Assembly: GCF_014779655.1 (NCBI RefSeq)
Contig: NZ_JACXYX010000003.1
Location: forward strand, 248,001-312,000
Direction of reading: 5' to 3'
DNA length: 64,000 nucleotides
Origin: Nocardioides ganghwensis
GTDB lineage: Bacteria > Actinomycetota > Actinomycetes > Propionibacteriales > Nocardioidaceae
Below the pieces are notes generated by a model. It did not search any database and was not told where the DNA came from. It saw only the letters and a list, made by a program, of their open reading frames with translations. Both the position numbers and the translations under genes were made by a program. Positions 59,279 to 64,000 of the stretch are shown piece by piece (positions within the stretch are counted from its first letter, which is position 1; every line of letters starts with the position of its first letter).

Positions 59279-59949
59279 CCGAGCCCGGCAGCGGATCCTT
59301 CGGTGACGCGGCCGGCGAGATGGCCGACGAGACCGAGGTCGAGTTTCCCCAGGAGGGCGCCTCAGCCTCGGCCGGCCAGCCCGACCCGCAGGCTGGGCAC
59401 GACGCCGAGCACCACGCGGACCCCCACGCCGAGGAGATCAGCGGCGTGGACAACTGGCTGGAGGAGGGCGGACCGCTCGAGCCGCAGGACGTCGTCGAGA
59501 CGGAGGGCGACGTCGCTCCGTCGGCCGAGGTCCAGCTCGCCGAGCGCACCGCCGACCTGCAGCGCCTGCAGGCCGAGTACGCCAACTACCGCAAGCGTGT
59601 CGACCGCGACCGCCAGCTGATCGCCGAGAACGCGACCTACCGCGTCCTCGCCCCGATCATCGAGGTGCTCGACACTATCGACCGGGCCCGCGAGCACGGT
59701 GACGTCGACGGAGGCTTCAAGGCCGTCGCCGACCAGCTCGAGGGCGTCGTCGCCAACCTCGGCCTGACCCGCTTCGGCCAGCCCGGCGACGAGTTCGACC
59801 CCAACCTCCACGAGGCGCTCAGCCACCTGGGCACCGACCCGGAGGTCAGCGTGGTGACGTGCAAGCACATCGCCAAGGCCGGCTACAAGATCGGCGACCG
59901 GGTCGTGCGAGCCGCCCAGGTGCTGGTGGTCGACCCTGTCGACGCCTGA
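59275..59949 (+). CDS. grpE: Nucleotide exchange factor GrpE
   Basis: The 224-residue protein has the long acidic N-terminus typical of actinobacterial GrpE, then the coiled coil ([20 protein letters not shown]) and the beta-wing end [10 protein letters not shown]...[12 protein letters not shown]. It releases ADP from DnaK. It starts with GTG overlapping the dnaK stop by four bases. Confidence 0.95.
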
Positions 59950-59994
59950 GACCCGACCACTCGATGACTGAGCCGATGGAGAGGAGGTTCACCC

Positions 59995-61179
59995 GTGGCT
60001 GACAACGAGACCTTCCGGAACGACTGGGCGACCAAGGACTTCTACCAGGTCCTCGGCGTCACGAAGGACGCCAGCGCGGCCGACATCAAGAAGGCCTACC
60101 GCAAGCTGGCCCGGGAGAACCACCCCGACTCCAACCCCGGTGACGACGCCAAGCACGAGAAGTTCAAGGCGGTCGCCGAGGCGTACGACGTGGTCGGCGA
60201 CGAGGCCAAGCGCGCCAAGTACGACGAGTTCCGCTCGCTGCAGGCGCGCGGCGGCTTCGGCCCCGGCATGGGCGGCGGCATGGGTGGCACGGGCGGCTTC
60301 GGCGGCGGCGGGTTCAACCTCGACGACCTGCTGCGCGACCGCGGTGGCGCCGGCGGGGGGATCGGCGACATGTTCGGCGACCTCTTCGGCGGCACCCAGC
60401 GCACCCGTACGCACCAGCCGCGCCCGCGTCGCGGCGCCGACGTGGAGAGCACGGCCACCATCGGCTTCACCGACGCCCTCGACGGGGTGACGGTGTCGCT
60501 GCGGCTGACCTCCGACACGGCGTGCGCGACGTGCCAGGGCACGGGCGGCAAGCCCGGCACCCGGCCGCACATCTGCCCGGAGTGCGAGGGTGCGGGCTTC
60601 GTGGTGGCCGGCACGGGCGGCGCGTTCTCGATCAACGAGACCTGCCCCGCCTGCGGTGGTCGGCAGCTCGTGTACGACGAGGCGTGCCCGACGTGCCACG
60701 GCTCCGGCCGCGGCACGTCGGCGCGCTCGATCCAGGCCCGCATCCCGGCCGGGGTCAAGGACGGCGCGCGGATCCGGCTCAAGGGCAAGGGAGCGCCCGG
60801 TGAGAACGGCGGCCCGGCCGGCGACCTGTTCGTCAAGGTCAAGGTCACCCCGCACCGGGTCTTCGGCCGCAAGGACGACAACCTCACCATCGAGGTGCCG
60901 GTGTCGTTCGACGAGGCGGCCCTCGGCGCCGAGATCAAGATCCCGACCCTCGGTGGTGCGCCGGTGACGCTCAAGCTGCCCCCGGGGACGCCCAACGGGC
61001 GTACCTTCCGGGTGCGCGGCAAGGGCGCCACCAAGCGCGACGGGTCCAAGGGCGACCTGCTCGCGACCGTCGAGGTCCAGGTGCCGGCATCGCTCGACCC
61101 GACCGCGCGCGAGGCCCTGGAGGCCTACCGCGCGGCGACCGCCGGCAAGCCGCTGCGCGCAGGACTGTTCGAGGCATGA
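59995..61179 (+). CDS. dnaJ: Chaperone DnaJ (Hsp40)
   Basis: The 394-residue protein has the J domain with HPD (NHPDSNPGDDAKHEKFKAV), a Gly/Phe-rich linker (RGGFGPGMGGGMGGTGGFG), then a zinc domain with CATCQGTG, CPECEGAG, CPACGGRQ and CPTCHGSG, and a C-terminal client-binding part. The third zinc repeat departs from the C-x2-C-x-G-x-G form. GTG 59995 follows GAGGAGG. It stimulates the DnaK ATPase. Confidence 0.97.
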   Translation: MADNETFRNDWATKDFYQVLGVTKDASAADIKKAYRKLARENHPDSNPGDDAKHEKFKAVAEAYDVVGDEAKRAKYDEFRSLQARGGFGPGMGGGMGGTGGFGGGGFNLDDLLRDRGGAGGGIGDMFGDLFGGTQRTRTHQPRPRRGADVESTATIGFTDALDGVTVSLRLTSDTACATCQGTGGKPGTRPHICPECEGAGFVVAGTGGAFSINETCPACGGRQLVYDEACPTCHGSGRGTSARSIQARIPAGVKDGARIRLKGKGAPGENGGPAGDLFVKVKVTPHRVFGRKDDNLTIEVPVSFDEAALGAEIKIPTLGGAPVTLKLPPGTPNGRTFRVRGKGATKRDGSKGDLLATVEVQVPASLDPTAREALEAYRAATAGKPLRAGLFEA

Positions 61180-61592
61180 GCTCCTTCGGTGCGCCCAACC
61201 CGGACGCCGCCGTCTACGTCATCAGCGTGGCGGCGGAGCTGACCGGGCTGCACCCCCAGACGCTGCGTGCCTACGAGCGGATGGGGCTGATCCAGCCCGG
61301 CCGCACCGGGGGCGGCGGCCGTCGCTACTCCCACCGCGACCTCGAGCGGCTGCGCCAGATCGCCGACCTCACCAGCGCCGGCATCGGCATCGAGGGCGTG
61401 CGCCGCATCATGGAGCTCGAGCTCCAGGTCGACGCCCTGCGCGCCCGCAACGAGGAGCTCGTCGCCGAGCTCGAGGCCGTACGCCGCGGGCTGGCCGCGC
61501 GGGCGGCCGCCGCCCAGGCCGCGCCCAACAAGCTGCCCGTGCTCCACCGGGGTCCCGGGCAGTCCGTCGTGGTGTGGCGGCGCGGGAGCTGA
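61176..61592 (+). CDS. hspR: Heat-shock repressor HspR (MerR family)
   Basis: The 138-residue protein has the MerR winged helix (VYVISVAAELTGLHPQTLRA, AYERMGLIQPGRTGGGGRRY) and the following coiled coil (MELELQVDALRARNEELVAE). It binds the HAIR element before dnaK, with DnaK as corepressor in relatives such as Streptomyces. ATG overlaps the dnaJ stop, so the repressor is made together with its corepressor. Confidence 0.95.
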   Translation: MSSFGAPNPDAAVYVISVAAELTGLHPQTLRAYERMGLIQPGRTGGGGRRYSHRDLERLRQIADLTSAGIGIEGVRRIMELELQVDALRARNEELVAELEAVRRGLAARAAAAQAAPNKLPVLHRGPGQSVVVWRRGS

Positions 61593-61656
61593 CGTGCCGC
61601 GCTCGCCGAGTGGGGGTGTCGGTGCCGCCGCGTAGGCTCGGGCGCGTGAGTGAGCG

Positions 61657-61899
61657 ATGAGCAAGATGGACAACCTGCGGGCGATGCGCGAGGCGAAGTA
61701 CGCCGCCGCCCAGAAGCGAGCGGCCGACGCGCCCGCCCGACCCCAGGCCCCGGTGGCCCCCGTGGCGCCACCAGCCCCCAAGCGGGTCGAGGAGCGGGCC
61801 GCCGATGCGGCCGGCGACCTGTGCGGCCACCGCAACATGAGCGGTCGCACCTGCACCCGCGAGCGCGGCCACGCGGCCAAGAGCCACCGCTACTCCTGA
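61657..61899 (+). CDS. Small Cys/His-rich protein
   Basis: The 80-residue protein has a charged N-terminus (NLRAMREAKYAAAQKRAADA), a Pro/Ala linker and an end with a possible zinc site, CGHRNMSGRTCTRERGHAAK: a C-x2-[S/N]-x6-C-x4-G-H-x4-H-Y pattern. Its size and end suggest a nucleic-acid or zinc-binding mini-protein; no name is known to me. ATG 61657 has no clear ribosome site, only GAG close by. Confidence 0.55.
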   Translation: MSKMDNLRAMREAKYAAAQKRAADAPARPQAPVAPVAPPAPKRVEERAADAAGDLCGHRNMSGRTCTRERGHAAKSHRYS

Positions 61900-61910
61900 G
61901 CCGCTCCTGG

Positions 61911-61924
61911 GTGAAGGTCTTCAC
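61911..61924. terminator. Short convergent hairpin
   Basis: GTGAAG-GT-CTTCAC forms a small stem between the convergent Cys/His-protein and acyltransferase genes. It is weak but the only dyad in this gap. Confidence 0.35.
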
Positions 61925-61964
61925 TCACCGGTTCGCGGGGTCGTGAGCGTGGGCTGCGGCAGCG

Positions 61965-62729
61965 CTAGGCCTGGAGTGCCTCCGCCGGCACGCCCGTCGG
62001 GTACGGCGCCGGCTCCCCGCGGAGCTCGGCCACCTGCGCGACCAGCGCGGCCATGACCTCGTCCGCCACCCGGCGTACGGTCGCCTCGTCGACGGGCTGC
62101 CCCGCAGTCACGCCCGCGAGGCGGCGTACGTCGATGGGCTCGCCCACCGCGACCGCCACCCGCGGCCGCAGCAGCGTGTTGCGCAGCAGGCGGGTGACGA
62201 TGCCCGTCGTGCCGACCACCTGCTGGGCACCCACGAGGGCGACCGGGACGACCGGCGCGCCCGTGCGCAACGCGAGGCGTACGGCTCCGGTCTTCGAGCG
62301 CTCGGGCCAGTGCTGGGGGTCGCGGGTGATGCGGCCCTCGGGGAACAGCCCGACGGCCTCGCCCGCGTCGAGCGCGGTGGCCGCCGCGTCGAGGGAGCCG
62401 GCGGCGGCGGAGGTGCCGCGCTGCACGGGGATGAAGCCGAGCCGGCGGACGAACGGACCGACCAGGCCGGAACGGAAGACGCCGCCGGTCGCCATCAGCC
62501 GCAGTGAGCGGCCCAGTCTGCGACCGACGAGGGCGAGCAGGATGCCGTCGGCGAAGCTGGTGTGGTTGGCGACGACGATGACCGGGCCGTCGGGCAGCTG
62601 TGCGCGGGGGACGGAGCGGCGGGTGAGCTCGACGCGGCTGACGGTCGAGACGATCGCGCCGAGGAGGCTGGCGGCGACGGCGTAGAGGAGGGCGGCCCGG
62701 AGACCGGGGCGCTGCCACGAGGTGTCCAT
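61965..62729 (-). CDS. 1-acyl-sn-glycerol-3-phosphate acyltransferase-like (PlsC family)
   Basis: The 254-residue protein has the N-H-x4-D catalytic motif (VANHTSFADGILLAL) and the second block FPEGRITRD, of PlsC-type acyltransferases. It adds a fatty acid to lysophosphatidate or a related lipid at the membrane. An N-terminal hydrophobic part (10-30) anchors it. ATG 62729 gives the usual length. It is divergent from the FG-GAP gene over a tandem-repeat region. Confidence 0.85.
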   Translation of the reverse strand: MDTSWQRPGLRAALLYAVAASLLGAIVSTVSRVELTRRSVPRAQLPDGPVIVVANHTSFADGILLALVGRRLGRSLRLMATGGVFRSGLVGPFVRRLGFIPVQRGTSAAAGSLDAAATALDAGEAVGLFPEGRITRDPQHWPERSKTGAVRLALRTGAPVVPVALVGAQQVVGTTGIVTRLLRNTLLRPRVAVAVGEPIDVRRLAGVTAGQPVDEATVRRVADEVMAALVAQVAELRGEPAPYPTGVPAEALQA

Positions 62730-62768
62730 GCACCGAGTCTCGGGGATGCCGGGGTTGCCCCGCCCCCG

Positions 62769-62849
62769 TATCGGCACTCAGATCGGCAGTCGGATCCGTG
62801 CTCGGATCGGCACTCGGATCGGCACTCGGATCGGCACTGGGATCCGCCC
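62769..62849. repeat. 12-base tandem repeat in a divergent promoter
   Basis: About seven imperfect copies of GATCGGCACTCG fill most of the gap between the acyltransferase start and the FG-GAP gene start. Their position makes them candidates for regulator binding or slippage. No promoter boxes are clear. Confidence 0.7.
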
Positions 62850-62869
62850 GCTGTGCGAGGATCGGCGAG

Positions 62870-64000
62870 GTGGGGAGCAGCCCGGATCCAGCCGCGCGGT
62901 CCCGCACGGTCGCGCTGGTGCTGGTCGTCCTGCTCGTCGGCGTGCTCGTCGCGGTGCGGGTGTTCTCCGACGGCGAGGCGCAGGCGCCCGTCGCCACCCC
63001 GGCCGGCGAGGAGCCGGGCGACGCCGGCGCGCCCGCCGGCCGTCCGGTCGTACGACCCGTCGAGCCCGACCCGACCCCGGTGCCCGAGGAGGCCCTGGCC
63101 GGCATCCGCTTCGAGGACGTGACCGAGCAGGCGGGGCTCACGGGCAGGGGACCCGACACGCCCGAGCCGACCGCCGCCGACATGGACGCCGGCGCCGCCG
63201 TGGCCGACATCGACGACGACGGCGACCTCGACCTGCTGCTCACCTCGTCGGGCCGGGCCAGCGGCCTGCACCGCAACGACGACGGCGTCTTCACCGACAT
63301 CACCGACGCGGCCGGCCTCCCGTCGCTCGTCGGCGTGACGTCCGCGGCCTTCGCCGACGTCGACGCCGACGGCCACCTCGACCTCTTCCTCGGTGGGCCC
63401 GGAGGAGAGCTCGGGCGGCTGTTCCTCGGCGACGCGTCCGGCCGGTTCCGCGACCGGACCGGCGCCTGGCGGGTCACCGCGCCCGGGACCGGCCAGCGCG
63501 CGATCCGGGGCGTGGACTTCGGCGACGTCGACCGCGACGGCGACCTCGACCTCGTGGTCACCGACTGGAACCTCGGCTCCTTCGTCGCGGTCGAGGCCGC
63601 CCGTGGTGACGCGTCCGACCGGTTCACGGGGCAGTGCCAGTACGCCGCGACCGTACGCCGGCTGCACGCCGCCGGGACGCTGGAGGTGACCGGGGCGACC
63701 CGTGCCTTCCGCAACGACGGCGACCGCTTCACCGACGCGACGCAGGCGTGGGGCCTGGCCGACCTCGGCATCGAGCGGCCGTTCACGCCGCAGCTCGTCG
63801 ACCTCGACGACGACGGCTGGATCGACCTCGCGGTCGCCGGCGACTCGTGCTCCTCCCGGCTCTACCGCAACGAGCGCGGCGCCGGGTTCGTCGACGTCAC
63901 GGAGCAGGCCGGCGTCGGCACCGACGAGAACGGGATGGGCTCCGTCGTGCGCGACCTCGACGGCGACGGCCGGCCCGACTGGCTCGTCACCTCGATCGCC
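62870..64000 (+). CDS. Membrane-anchored FG-GAP/VCBS repeat protein (3' end beyond window)
   Basis: The frame is open from GTG 62870 to the end of the window (377 codons so far). It has an N-terminal membrane helix (TVALVLVVLLVGVLVAVRVF), then a Pro-rich linker and from about residue 90 on repeated Ca-binding blades: DIDDDGDLDLL, DVDADGHLDLF, DVDRDGDLDLV, DLDDDGWIDLA, DLDGDGRPDWL. Each matches the D-x-D-x-D-G-x-x-D loop of FG-GAP beta-propellers, as in integrin-like or UnbV/ASPIC surface proteins. Likely extracellular, ligand unknown. GAGG stands nine bases before the GTG. Confidence 0.8.
   Translation, partial: MGSSPDPAARSRTVALVLVVLLVGVLVAVRVFSDGEAQAPVATPAGEEPGDAGAPAGRPVVRPVEPDPTPVPEEALAGIRFEDVTEQAGLTGRGPDTPEPTAADMDAGAAVADIDDDGDLDLLLTSSGRASGLHRNDDGVFTDITDAAGLPSLVGVTSAAFADVDADGHLDLFLGGPGGELGRLFLGDASGRFRDRTGAWRVTAPGTGQRAIRGVDFGDVDRDGDLDLVVTDWNLGSFVAVEAARGDASDRFTGQCQYAATVRRLHAAGTLEVTGATRAFRNDGDRFTDATQAWGLADLGIERPFTPQLVDLDDDGWIDLAVAGDSCSSRLYRNERGAGFVDVTEQAGVGTDENGMGSVVRDLDGDGRPDWLVTSIA

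Overview
The window is 64 kb of very GC-rich DNA. It has dense, overlapping genes, many GTG starts and 4-base stop/start overlaps, a HAIR-controlled dnaK-grpE-dnaJ-hspR operon, WXG100-like proteins and a class-F-type sortase. Together these point to a high-GC actinobacterium, most likely Nocardioides or another Nocardioidaceae. This assignment is an inference from gene content and style; no rRNA or tRNA was seen. The region looks chromosomal: I see no phage, plasmid or insertion-sequence genes and no CRISPR array.

Layout. 0-3.7 kb: a membrane Fe-S oxidoreductase (HdrD/GlpC type) with a 480-residue low-complexity tail carrying eight SLFD motifs. 3.8-7.5 kb: a type VII secretion cargo/toxin locus with two small helical proteins on the minus strand and, divergently, a WXG100-like partner, a large effector ending in a TNT-type NAD glycohydrolase domain, a small putative immunity protein, and a protein that appears to fuse an immunity-like half to a TNT-like half. 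7.5-14.7 kb: a secreted hydrolase-like protein, sortase, IclR regulator, two related membrane-anchored coiled-coil proteins, a secreted vanadium-dependent haloperoxidase and a LuxR-type regulator. 14.8-18.1 kb: hutH-hutU. 18-29 kb: mixed housekeeping genes (phosphotransferase, M48 protease, DUF6131, two HpcH/HpaI lyases, DUF1992, DUF427, PspC, MFS exporter, M20 peptidase), followed by a decayed kinase tail. 30.1-33.8 kb: an M20 amidohydrolase-hutF-hutI operon. With hutH-hutU this gives a full histidine-to-glutamate route through N-formylglutamate, provided the M20 enzyme is the deformylase.

34-39 kb: an intergenic repeat zone, a 38-residue peptide translationally coupled to a 995-residue ATPase/LuxR regulator, a PASTA-like lipoprotein and a sucrase/ferredoxin-like (Apd1-type) protein. 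39-45.6 kb: a sugar-uptake cluster (two permeases, binding protein, LacI regulator with tandem operators, glycoside hydrolase) without its own ATPase gene. 45.7-48.0 kb: a coupled operon of a strongly repetitive acidic peptide, a JmjC/cupin oxygenase and a second Apd1-like protein. This is the most system-like novelty in the window. 48-50.8 kb: two coiled-coil small proteins, a P-loop GTPase-like protein and an anchored Ig-like protein. 50.8-57.2 kb: MFS transporter, three tandem 82-bp repeats, aldo/keto reductase, M3 oligopeptidase, SGNH hydrolase, GNAT and a Dabb protein. 57.3-61.6 kb: the heat-shock operon behind a HAIR element, ending in its own repressor gene hspR. 61.6-64 kb: a small Cys/His protein, a PlsC-type acyltransferase and the start of a membrane-anchored FG-GAP protein that runs off the window.
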